From positions 1 to 64,000 of the forward strand of contig JAKSZP010005667.1 in the NCBI GenBank assembly GCA_022478985.1: a DNA stretch of 64,000 nt. Direction: 5' to 3'. Numbering within the stretch: the stretch's first letter is position 1; each line of letters starts with the position of its first letter. The DNA comes from Massospora cicadina. Its lineage: Eukaryota; Entomophthoromycota; Entomophthoromycetes; Entomophthorales; Entomophthoraceae. Position numbers and translations under genes: made by a program. Shown here in pieces: positions 11,930-21,254 of the stretch. Under the pieces are notes generated by a model that saw nothing but the letters and a program-made list of their open reading frames with translations, searched no databases and was not told where the DNA came from.

Positions 11930-12990
11930 AATATATAAAATCTAAAATAAATACCTTTACTTTGAATCGATAGATTAAATGGTTTTATCTGAGTGGTTGA
12001 AGTATATTATCTATTTTCTATTTATAATATAAAATTTAAACTAAAACTAAAATTTACACTTTGAATGAAATAGGCTTAATTTATTCTTGTTGAGCGGTTG
12101 GTGATTAGCTATCTATTATATACCTAATATATAAAATCTAAACTAATCACTTGGAATCAATAGGTTAAACAGTTTTAGCAAGTGGTTGGTGGTTAACTTA
12201 ATCCTTGGAACTGTAGAATGGTGGCTTGGTGGCTTGAGTCGAGATTCCTCGAATCTCAACAATGATAATGTAGCTTGGCACAGGTAATTTTGCTAGCTTG
12301 ATAAAATGCAACGAAAGGTACAGAGATCAACTAGTTTTGTCAACAGCTAGTAAAGTTTTTACCAAAGGTATTTGAATATCTGTATGGTTTATTATTTTTT
12401 ACCATATCAATTCAAGTTAATTCAGGGTTAGATTTTGATATGGTTATATTTTAGTTTTTTTAGTGTTAGTTAATCTTGATTAAATTATCTGGTGATTAAA
12501 GTTGCTCTTCTTTTTATTTTTACCACTTTGCTGCTAATCGATTCCTTTTATTTCAAAGTTAGGCTTAGTTAAATTTATACTTTTGTTTCAAGAGTTTGTT
12601 CATTTTTGATCACATATTTTTAATCCGGTGTTTAAAGCTGCTTTCTGTTTTTTACTATTTTAAAGATTATTAATTCAATTGAATTCAAAGTTTAGTTTAG
12701 ATACTGTTTTTATAGTATTCACTGTATCAGCCATCCAGTGCTTTACTCCCTCATATGAGGCTCTAGTGGTTGATTTGATAATCAATTAGATTGCAGAGTA
12801 CTCAGAATATTTTATCGATAGAACAGCTGGTTTTGGGCGAGGTTAGTTTTTGGTTGTGTTGCTAAGTTCAATATTTTTACCAAGCAGTTGGTGATTGATC
12901 AATTTGATATGTAAATTGGTTTTGGCCAAATAATTGGTGGTTTTTAGTTGAATTGATAGAGTCAATTATTTCTTACTTTATTGGTGAACA
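11640..12990. repeat. Degenerate short repeats built on a GAGTGGTTGGTG-like motif
   Basis: The phrase TTTGGC(T/C)GAGTGGTT, often followed by GGTGGTTTTTGGTTGA and a GATAGGTTCA-like phrase, recurs irregularly at about 11680, 11780, 11830, 11990, 12100, 12175, 12870 and 12930. The 89-bp tandem pair upstream holds a related phrase. Spacing is uneven, so this is an old array or layered insertions. Confidence 0.5.
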
Positions 12991-13230
12991 ACTACCAATA
13001 TAAAAACTAAAATAAATTTAAGCATCTGTTAAGAAATAAAACATTGAATGTTAATGATGTAGCTAAGTGCAGTTGATAATGCTAGCTTGATAAAATCTAC
13101 TGAAAGGGTACAGGGGTAACTTAACTCTGTTATTTATATATAACTATATAGTCTATAAGGTATTTGGATATTTCTAATAATTAGTTTTTTGCTATATCAA
13201 TTCACATTAACTCAGAATTTGGTTTAATTG
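12260..13230. repeat. Direct repeat pair about 790 bp apart
   Basis: Segments of about 170 bp starting near 12260 and 13050 share GCTAGCTTGATAAAAT, then a GAAAGG(G)TACAG phrase, a GGTATTTG(A/G)ATAT phrase and CATATCAATTCA-like sequence. They could be two copies of one short element or LTR-like ends of a relic. Confidence 0.55.
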
Positions 13231-14091
13231 GTTTTTTTTTTTTTAGTTCTTTAGAGATATTTCAGTCTTTATTGCTTAATTGATCTAGTAATTAATGCCA
13301 CTCAGCTTTTTTACCTTTTTCTGACATACTTTTTAGCATGTTTCTTCTATAATTTTTCCATTTTATTAGATAATTCATATATTTTTGCACTTTTGCTTTA
13401 GGGTATACAAGCCTTATCGGAATTAGGTTAGCTTATTCCTTTAGCTTTCTCTTTGTTTCTTTAGTAAAAAAGGCAAGTCAGGTTTGACCTAGGAATTTAG
13501 ATGGTTAGTTTATTTTAATTTTTGAGTTCACTATTATTATTTACTTTTTAGACATAATGCTGTGAACTAAATTTATGCTAGATATGCAATCAACTATTTA
13601 GTTTTGCTAATTTACTAATTTGAGCTTTAATGATATAAAAGATATTTTTATCCTTTTATATATAGTAAAAAATTACTATATATAAGCTTTAATTGATAAG
13701 TAGTTTTTTAAGGTAACATAATTGTTGTAATATGATCTTTAATTGGGAAGTATTTTTGTATAGAGTAAAAAATTGCTATAACATGAGCTTCAAATGGGAA
13801 CTGTTATCATTTTCTAAACTCTTAAACATAATTTTTTAATTAAAAGAGATTTAATTTTAAGTTTTAATTTTTTTGGAGTTAAGGGGATAAAGCAACTGCT
13901 GAGCTAGCATAACTAGTGTTAACAATCAAACTTTAATAATAATAGTATGGCAAAGCTTAAAGTAATATTGTTATATATGGTAAGATTATATTTTATATAT
14001 GCTTACTCTATTTTTTAAAAGTATAGAAACTAAAGGAAACCAACATCAGTCTCAATTTTATTTGTCATTTTTGTGACAGGTATCCTCAAAC

Positions 14092-14400
14092 TTGTGGGTT
14101 GTGCATCCAAAAATAATATTTGCAACAACCAACATTAGAAGGATAGCTAACATACAAACAAGAGAAAGGAAGATCATCAATCTAAAAATTAATAATGACT
14201 CTGATTCAGTTATATTATCAGAAACTAGGGCATATGGCCAAACTCAATTAATACCTTATAGTAATTGTGACCCTAAAAGTCACCCATGGTCTGTCCAAAT
14301 AAACTGCAAGTGCTTTGGACAGACCATGTTGCAATTATTGCATCTAATAAGAATATTGAGATCATATTTATTGAGGGGCTCTATGCCAGTAGAATTCTAG
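14092..14400 (+). pseudogene. LINE endonuclease-like N-terminal fragment
   Basis: A 102-codon open frame begins with a block like ATTNIRRIANIQTRERKI and continues to DSVILSETRAY. This resembles the N-terminus of LINE endonucleases of the APE class, where an Asn of the first strand and the Glu of a Q/S-E-T motif are catalytic. Similarity fades after about residue 55, where a perfect 15-bp inverted repeat begins, so the end looks rearranged. No RT follows. It ends at the right border of the 3.36-kb insertion. Confidence 0.45.
14285..14328. repeat. Perfect 15-bp inverted repeat
   Basis: CATGGTCTGTCCAAA at 14285-14299 pairs perfectly with 14314-14328 across a 14-base loop. It lies inside the endonuclease-like open frame. 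Confidence 0.9.
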
Positions 14401-15125
14401 TAATAAACTAAATATGTTTGAATTTTAAAAATTCTTCATTGTTCTTAGTGTTCTACTTTTTAAAATTTATAACAAGGGATTATATAAGGATTTGGCACCC
14501 AACTCTTCTGTTGGCACCCCATTTGAAAATGGCAGCTGTTGTCACTGAGTCAACTCTACACAAAGTGCTCCAACAATAAATGAGGCTTCTGCTCATTCAA
14601 CTATGTAGTTGGGATCCACCACCAACTAGATAACAATCTGCTATGGGTTGGATTTGGAGGTAACATGTCCCAAAGCCCTCATCCAAACCAGAGGAGTAAC
14701 CATATTAAAATGTCAACCTGTTTAATAATGGACTCTTAACCTATTATCAGCAGATCACATTGTATTAAGGTTAGACTGCCAGTTACTGATACCAAAAGCG
14801 TTCTCAACACCCAGTGGCTAAACAATATACCCTAATCAATAGGCTAAAACCCCAATCAATTTCTACAAGTAATTAAATTATCAGTATGAATTTTGACAAC
14901 CTAATTGCTTGTTTATTGTCAGGAATCACCCTGACACACATTAATGATCTGGCAGATCAAAAACCCAACAGAATACTTAATGTTTGTTAAGGCTAGTTCA
15001 CCAAACAATAGCTATCCTATGGAATGGTAACTCCCAAACCCACCAGAGGAATTCATCCCCTGGTGGATAATCAGATATAATATAATTAGATCATGCGTTT
15101 AAATGTCTTATTCAAAATCCCAACA
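14401..15125 (-). repeat. X1 3' LTR, right part
   Basis: It matches 17850-18593 of the 5' LTR, for example GGGATCCACC, AGATAACAATCTGCTATGGG and TTATTGTCAGG. The end AAAATCCCAACA at 15125 has the expected terminal CA; the same terminus is seen, with changes, in both X2 LTRs. Confidence 0.85.
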
Positions 15126-17188
15126 TATTGCTCCACTTGACCAGATTACCCAGCTTATGGCAGAAACTTTAGAGTTGTACACCACCTCAGGCCATGGTCA
15201 TAATTTAGCCATTATACTTTAATATGTCTTCAGTTGTGCAAAACTTCCATGCACTTGATGCATCTCATGCCATGTCTTGCAACATGGTTTCTTCTCTTAA
15301 TTTCCCATTCAATGTCACCTCCTCAGAGCGCGGTTCACATGGCACCATGCTATGCCAGACTGTTTCAGTTTTTTGCTGACAATACATTCTAGAAAACCTG
15401 TTTTTCACCAGGTAGGGTTATATTAAATCTCTTTATTTAAAGGATATTTCAGGAAGCTTCCCCAATTACTTGGTCCCTGTATTTCTTCAAGCTGGGATCT
15501 TCATTTTGATAAGAGCAGATCCTCTTGAACTAATTCCTAGGGTCTATTTTCAGCGGATCCAGTTTCAACCTGTCCTGATCCTGCTGATATTCTTTTTAGC
15601 AATTAAGCGCCTCGGGCCTTCTTCCTGGAAGACCCAGTTTCAATCTGAGCTAGTCTTGCTAATGACAACAGTCTTCATCATTAATTCTTCCTTTTCATCA
15701 CTTAGTAGGTGGGGCCACCAATGATACTTTAACTTGCAGTTAAATAAAAAACATTTAAATATCTTTAAATATATTTGTATTTTTTAAATTTTAACTTTTC
15801 ATATTTTTTATATAATTTTTCATTTACTTGGGACTTACCCTATTAGTAGATTCAGAGATTTATCTTTCCATTTTCCAAACTCTGGTTCAGAGGTTCATTT
15901 TATGAACTTAACTGGCTATTATGGTTCAGAGGTCTATTTTTAAGACTTAACCATTATCATGGTTCAGCAGTCCCCTCTTGGGACTTGACCACAACACCAT
16001 GACTTATACAACTCTTTTGGTTCAAAAGTCTATGGAAACATTGCAAATATTTCCTTTGGATCCAATACTTCAAGTGTTTAATAATGACCCTCTTCCCTAT
16101 ATGACCATCTGCAATGCTTCTCAGCATAGCGGCAACACTCAGCAACTCAGTGATACTCTCAAATGGTCCCATTCATTGAGCCTTTGTTACTGACTTATCA
16201 CTGCTTCTGACAGGTCCTAATTCCAATTCATCCTTTAACAGCTGGCACTCAAGTCCTCAGATCTCATAAAACACAATTTAGTACTAATAGCCAGTTCCAT
16301 TCAATTGTTTTCCTAATTTTTTTCTTTAAATTGGTTTTTTCATTCATTACCATCATCAAAATTTCAATTAATTCTGACAACATATCTAAAAATGATCCTC
16401 TAATTGCGCGGATTGTTATAGCAATGTTAACTTCTTCCAAATATAACTTATATTGGCTTTACTTTTCTCCTCTACATTTCTTGCCTGATTCAATAAATGA
16501 CTAATATTGGGTCAAGCAACTTCCTGCTAACTCTCTGGATCAATCATCTACCTTTTCAAACTCATTTATTGCCTCTTACCTCAAGACTTTCCCAGTGGAC
16601 CAGTTGCAACCTGAGCTGGCCTTGCCATACCTGTTTTTCATCTTAGCACCTCAGAACTATCCCCAGCAGACCCAGTTGCAACCTGAGCTGATCCTACCAT
16701 TATGGTTATTCACTCTAAGAAGATGCCCAGTTGAAATGTTCTCTTGCAGTGCTATATTGTTCTACATCTAGACTTCAAGTCCTTTTCCCAAATCAAGAGC
16801 ATCATCCTCCTCTTGACGCATCACAAGATTCACATCTCATATAATTTTCTTCCTCAACTTTTACCAATAATATATCTAATTGTGCCACCTTTATGATAGT
16901 GTTTTTTCAATTAGTCCATCTACTCTAATCCATAGAGATTCTTCCCAATCAAAGCTCAATTTGCTGATTAGAGACTTTTAAACTAATCTCTAAAACGTCA
17001 TTTTTATAATTCCGCCATAATCTGAACCTTATCAGCTAAAATTTCATCTTTATTATTATTGGCTTATGTTGTCAACTTTGCCACATTCTTATTAACAATT
17101 TCTAGTTCCATCCAAAGATTCCTTAGTTCATTCTGATATGACATTATGTATAGGTTCATTTATTAAAATTAGTATGAAAGCCCTACTA
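15126..17188 (-). pseudogene. X1 internal region with gag remnant
   Basis: The gag start on the minus strand is ATG at 17144-17142, 45 bases after the primer-binding site. The first codons (MSYQNELRNLWMELEIVNKN) match the X2 gag start (MSFKVEISNLWMELYPINKN), and a NLYG block follows in both. After that, stops are frequent. Further down, repeated phrases on the plus strand such as GGTTCAG(A/C)GGTC with GACTTAACC occur in both X1 (15890-15990) and X2 (28610-28770). No protease, RT or integrase motif is seen in 2 kb. Confidence 0.6.
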
Positions 17189-17206
17189 CCCTTTTAGTAA
17201 GCACCA
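17189..17206 (-). promoter_or_regulatory. Primer-binding site of X1
   Basis: The minus strand reads TGGTGCTTACTAAAAGGG next to the 5' LTR. It differs by three bases from the consensus shared by the other LTR elements here. Confidence 0.7.
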
Positions 17207-18593
17207 ATATGAAAATTGGGAGCTTTGGTTACTCAACGTTTTATTCTGGAATGAGCACAAACATTATACTCTGAAGCAATCTATTTCCTGATTTATAACT
17301 CGCTTCAGCTCTCTATGTTTCTTGCACAGGTTCTTTATATATGCAATCAATATTTGTTGATAAGTAATCTGATAAAATATGTGGGTGTTTATAATAATAT
17401 GAAGACTAGTATCCAGTTGATCATTTTACATTTAAATATTTTTCTTGATCAGAATCCTCTTTGAAACAGATAAAATCGTTTTTCAACCCCTGTTGAAGGT
17501 ACTGGAAAAACTCTACAAATAATAAGGGAATTTATCTCCCTTCAACTTCACCTCTGAAGTTGGAATCTTCTAGATAACAACATATCTTAACTTACTGACA
17601 GCAAGTTCAGTGTTCTAAGTGAGCTTTTTTTAATAATTGATTAATAATTCTGGTTTTGAGGTACTCTCCTTGAACTTATCCTGCATTTACAGTTCAGGGG
17701 TCTTCTTGGTGAAACTTTTATCCCTTCCTTCAGGTAGAACTTAACCTAATACTAGATTCTAAGGCTCTTCTCTCTCTTGATGTGAGAACAACGGAAAACT
17801 TGATAGTAAAATTTAGCCTGGGGATATCTGATCCATCTATTATAATCCCAAAATTACTCAAAAATAAATAAATGTATAGTAAATTAAATATGATTAAGGC
17901 TAATAAGATTTTTATGTTCTTAAAGTTCTGTGCTATATAAGATTTAACAAGGGAATATATAGGGGCTTTGGCGCCCAACTCTATGTTGCCACCACATTTG
18001 AAAACGGCAGCTGTTGACACTAATTTACCTTCCACATGTGCCCAATCATAAATGAGGCTTCCACTCATTTAACTATATAGTTGGGATCCACCGCCGACTA
18101 GATAACAATCTGCTATGGGTTGGATTTGGAGGTAGCGTGTCTCAAAGCCCTCATCCAACCCCAGAGGAGTAACCATATTAAAATAGCAACCTGTTTAATA
18201 ATGTACTCTTAACCTATTATCAGCAGATCACATTGCAGCTTGTTTAAAGTGCAAGTTGCTGAAACCAAAAACGTTGTCAACACCTAGCAACTACAAATAT
18301 ACCTTTAATCAATAGGTGACAAACCCCAATAAATTTCTACAAGTTATAAATTCATATGAAATTTTCTACTAATTGCTTGGTTATTGTCAGGGATCATCCA
18401 TGACAAAAAATTAATGATCTGGCGGATCAAAAACTCAGTGTTATACTTAATGTTCATTAAGGCTAAATATACCAGAGAATAGCTACCATATGGAATGATA
18501 ACTCCCATACCCAAAGCAAGATTCATCCCCTAGTGAATAAGCAGATACGATATAATTGGATCAGGGAGGATATGTGATCATATAAAAATCTAA
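17207..18593 (-). repeat. X1 5' LTR
   Basis: A 1.39-kb LTR that aligns with both parts of the 3' LTR. It starts beside the primer-binding site (TGAAAATTGGG from 17210) and ends near 18593 with AAAATCTAA, a decayed form of AAAATCCCAACA. The open frame at 17730-18068 (minus) is probably chance. Confidence 0.82.
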
Positions 18594-19061
18594 AATGGGG
18601 GCTACACAAGAGAAGCCTAGACCAAAGTACCCCTTGAAGGGGCGGAAATCTATAAATCCAGTAGTTTTGTAAACTGCCAGGGGCATATTTATAATGGCTG
18701 AATTTAGATTGGGGACAGGGTTCCCATACTTGACCCAAAGGCCTAAACGCAGGTTGCTCTGAGGGAGCACTAGGGGCTTATGAGCACCATTTGGGAGCGT
18801 GTGAGGTGGTGAGCTAGGTTAGGGTGGGACATAGTACTGGAAGTGTTTGTAAGGCTAGATGAGCCAGCCCAGAGGCGTTTTGGCGGTGGCCAATAAACGC
18901 CAGGAGGTGGCGCACTGATGCCCCATGTGTGGCATCAGACGCCAATCTATTTGACATAGGCTAGAAGTGGAATGGGTAAAAAGCTGGTTGAAAGTAAAAA
19001 TTTTCAATTTTTGAAATTTATCAAAATAAGTGATTGAAGCAAAAGAGAGAGATTTTTTGCC
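18594..19061 (-). pseudogene. Family E ORF1, N-terminal part split off by X1
   Basis: On the minus strand PLVLP, then GLWVKYGN and a block like FIDFRPFKGYFGLGFSC align with the E copy at 45.4 kb (PLVLP, GLWVEYGK, FISFRTYKGYFDLGFTC). The coding match stops at the X1 border and resumes at 10363. Upstream, a PLGWL block also matches near 18870. The block KGYFxLGF looks like the RNP1-type strand of an RRM fold, as in LINE ORF1 proteins. The true start is not certain; ATG at 19061 is one candidate. Confidence 0.65.
18909..18943. repeat. GC-rich imperfect hairpin
   Basis: GGCG..TGATGCC pairs with GGCATCA..CGCC around an eight-base loop. It lies in the putative 5' part of the family E copy. Confidence 0.6.
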
Positions 19062-19446
19062 ATCTTTAATCTCCTGGCAGATTTATCTTGATTGATCAGT
19101 AAAAATGGAGATTTTCTTCTCATGCTTGTTCAACTTGCAAAATTTCTGGTTTGATTTCAAGAGGTAATAATTTTTTTATCTTTTGTACTTGAGATTGGAC
19201 AAGGATACGCAGGAGTCAATCTACCAGCAGAGAGTATAGATGGAGTATTTTGATTTCTTTATAAGAAAAACGATGCTGTTAAAATGGAGGAGGTTTCCAC
19301 AGTCTTTGTTAGTTTTTAGTAGCTTGTTTATCATAAAGCTGCCAAATGTTATGATCACATCATACTTGGCATCAGAGCTGGTTGGCTCAATTTACAAGTT
19401 AAAGAGAATTATGGCAGAAAACTAGGTGCACAGGGTTACAGAAAGT

Positions 19447-19833
19447 GCACCCTGTAGTAAACACCAAATGTTGAAACTGACGCTTAAGCCTTTGTTCTAA
19501 GGCGCAGGTAATTAGAACTACATAAAATATAAGTTTATGAAGACTGCAATATGGAAAAAGGGTAACTTATTCTGGAATAAGTGTATACAAAATTTTATTA
19601 AAATAAAAGAAGCAAACTATAGTATCTAAATAACTACAGTGGCTATGAGGCATCAGATTATAGTATTCATTTCCATAAGCTTATGCTCCTAGTGTAAAAA
19701 CAAGATCCCTTAAATCTGCAATCCCCTTTGATATTCTCTCCAACTCCCAGGGTCCTCAAGCGTGCAATTTACTACTAAATAAGCAGTACTTGAGAATTTT
19801 AGCATTATTGCATTTAAAATAAAAAAGTCAAAT
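19447..19833 (-). repeat. Remnant LTR junction with primer-binding site
   Basis: The minus strand at 19447-19466 reads TGGTGTTTACTACAGGGTGC, close to the shared primer-binding site, and TGTTGAAACTGAC starts at 19469 on the plus strand like an LTR end. The LTR would run into the LINE A insertion at 19834. The rest of this element is not recognised. The open frame at 19240-19425 (plus) shows no known domain. Confidence 0.5.
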
Positions 19834-19934
19834 TAATTAATGCCAAGCTTTTCCTTCCCGTTATTATCACTTTTAGTAACACAATTCTATGCAATTTCTC
19901 TGAGATTGACAATCAACCTGGAATATGAGCAAAT

Positions 19935-21254
19935 TTGTTTGCAACAATACCAGTTGGACAAAGTGGCCAGCACGAAAGGCCCAAAGCCCTCCCAACCCAC
20001 TGGGGAAAAACGCCCCAGCAGAATGTTGACACATCCTCCCACAAAAAGGGTGAGTACAGCACCGCACCTAGAGTTTTGCAATTCCTGCAAAAAATGGGCG
20101 CATATACCAAAATCAAACACTCCCAACCCTTGTACCCCCTTGAGCACAGCCTTAGAATTATGATCAGCGATACTTTCCCTTGAATCATGGGAAAAAATGG
20201 GGAGGCCTTCTCCGCAACTTTCCCAAACACCGTCTCAGTAAATTACAAAAATCTACACAGAGGATGGGTGGACGTTGGGTTCATGTCTGCGGAAGAAGCA
20301 GCGGATGCAGCAAAAATTAAATTCTCCATAAAAATCAACAATTAAGACCACACCATCTGCATGGTGCGCACATGATGGAATGAGGCAAATGACCTATTCA
20401 TCATATTTGACTGACTCCCAAGCACTGTGCACCATAATATCCTTGCAGATGAACTCTGCGGGTGCCTCAAAGGTTATGGAGTTATCAAACAGTTCAAATT
20501 CAAAAAATTTCCCCTCCTGCCCCACCTGTGCACAGGAAAGGCAACAGCCATTATTGAACTGGATCAGGACGTGGCAGAGGATATCACCCTCATTCCCCGC
20601 ATGGTGACCATCAACCTCCCTTATGGCAGTGTATCTCGCCCTTTCCATATCACACCAGAACACACCCCACCTATCTGCGAATTATGCTCAGCAATAGGCC
20701 ACAAAGACAATGCATGCCACGCCAAGTGCGGGATTGAAGCACCGGAATTTTGTGAGGACAATATGGATGAAACAAGCCCAACTTTTGGCAAAATTAAGGA
20801 CTCCACTTTTGCCTTCTATTGGGGCAAAAGAGCTGATATTGCTTTAGTTGAGCCCATCTTGTGCAAGGACCGCCGTCATGCACAGACTGCCCGCAAGCAG
20901 GCCATGAATTCCACTGAGACCCAAACTCACACCACAATTTCCACAGAACAAATTCAGGTGAATGCCATGTCAGCACAGCAGAATAATCAATCAGATCCTC
21001 CACATAAAACCCAACACAACCAAAACGATGAAATTTTTGGACACAATCAATCAAACACCTCCAACCAAGTGGGAGCAGATCCACTTTGCACCGCTGGGGA
21101 TCCTCCCAGCCAATCACATGTGATAGGCGATGATATGGAAGACCACTTCAGCCAATCACAATGTGACAACACCTATGCACAAGACCCAGCCACCCCAACT
21201 CCTAGTTTCTGCCCATCAAACCCACAGGCAAACATCAAAAAAAAAATTCTTTAA
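19935..21254 (+). pseudogene. LINE A ORF1 (RNA-binding, CCHC)
   Basis: LINE ORF1 proteins coat the element RNA. After a shifted N-terminal part, an RRM-like block is readable near 20240-20330 (GWVDVGFMSAEEAADAAKI). The longest clean frame, 20427-21254, encodes 275 residues containing a canonical CX2CX4HX4C knuckle at 20675-20717 (CELCSAIGHKDNAC) and a Gln/Asn/Ser-rich C-terminal half. Stops at about 20342 (TAA) and 20372 (TGA) are specific to this copy, since B has GAA and CGA there; TGA at 20412-20414 is shared with B. ORF1 ends just before ORF2. Confidence 0.82.

Larger units (their letters stand above)
11046..14400. mobile_element. 3.36-kb insertion in the X1 3' LTR, class unresolved
   Basis: The LTR homology gap defines its limits. 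TAATAAAAC (11037-11045) and TAATAAAC (14401-14408) may be the target-site duplication. Inside are a TGAC microsatellite, an 89-bp tandem pair, degenerate shorter repeats, two hairpins like Helitron 3' ends, a direct repeat about 790 bp apart, and at the right end a short endonuclease-like open frame. The right end reads CTAG followed by T, which also fits a Helitron terminus, but the candidate duplication argues against a Helitron. The class is left open. Confidence 0.6.
10367..18593 (-). mobile_element. X1: gag-only (LARD-like) LTR retrotransposon, with nested insertion
   Basis: Two LTRs align with each other: 10367-15125 (3' LTR, interrupted by 11046-14400) and about 17207-18593 (5' LTR). 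Between them lie about 2.06 kb of internal sequence with a primer-binding site at 17189-17206 and a gag start at 17144 on the minus strand. No pol domain is visible. The flanks CATGG (10362-10366) and AATGG (18594-18598) agree at 4 of 5 bases as a target-site duplication. Homologous coding sequence of family E resumes exactly on both sides, an independent proof of the insertion. X2 is a relative. Confidence 0.82.

Noticed and set aside
11080..12990. CRISPR-like or satellite array
   Set aside because: Units are irregular in length and spacing and lie in eukaryotic transposon DNA; they are decayed repeats.
11046..14400. Calling the 3.36-kb insert a Helitron
   Set aside because: No RepHel sequence, no paired TC start, and a possible target-site duplication, which Helitrons do not make.
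15470..16193. Open frames at 15470-15724 and 15957-16193 as genes
   Set aside because: They lie in the X1 interior, on both strands over the same bases, with no domain and no counterpart frame in X2.
17730..18068. 112-codon open frame on the minus strand as a gene
   Set aside because: It is inside the X1 5' LTR and not conserved in the other LTR.
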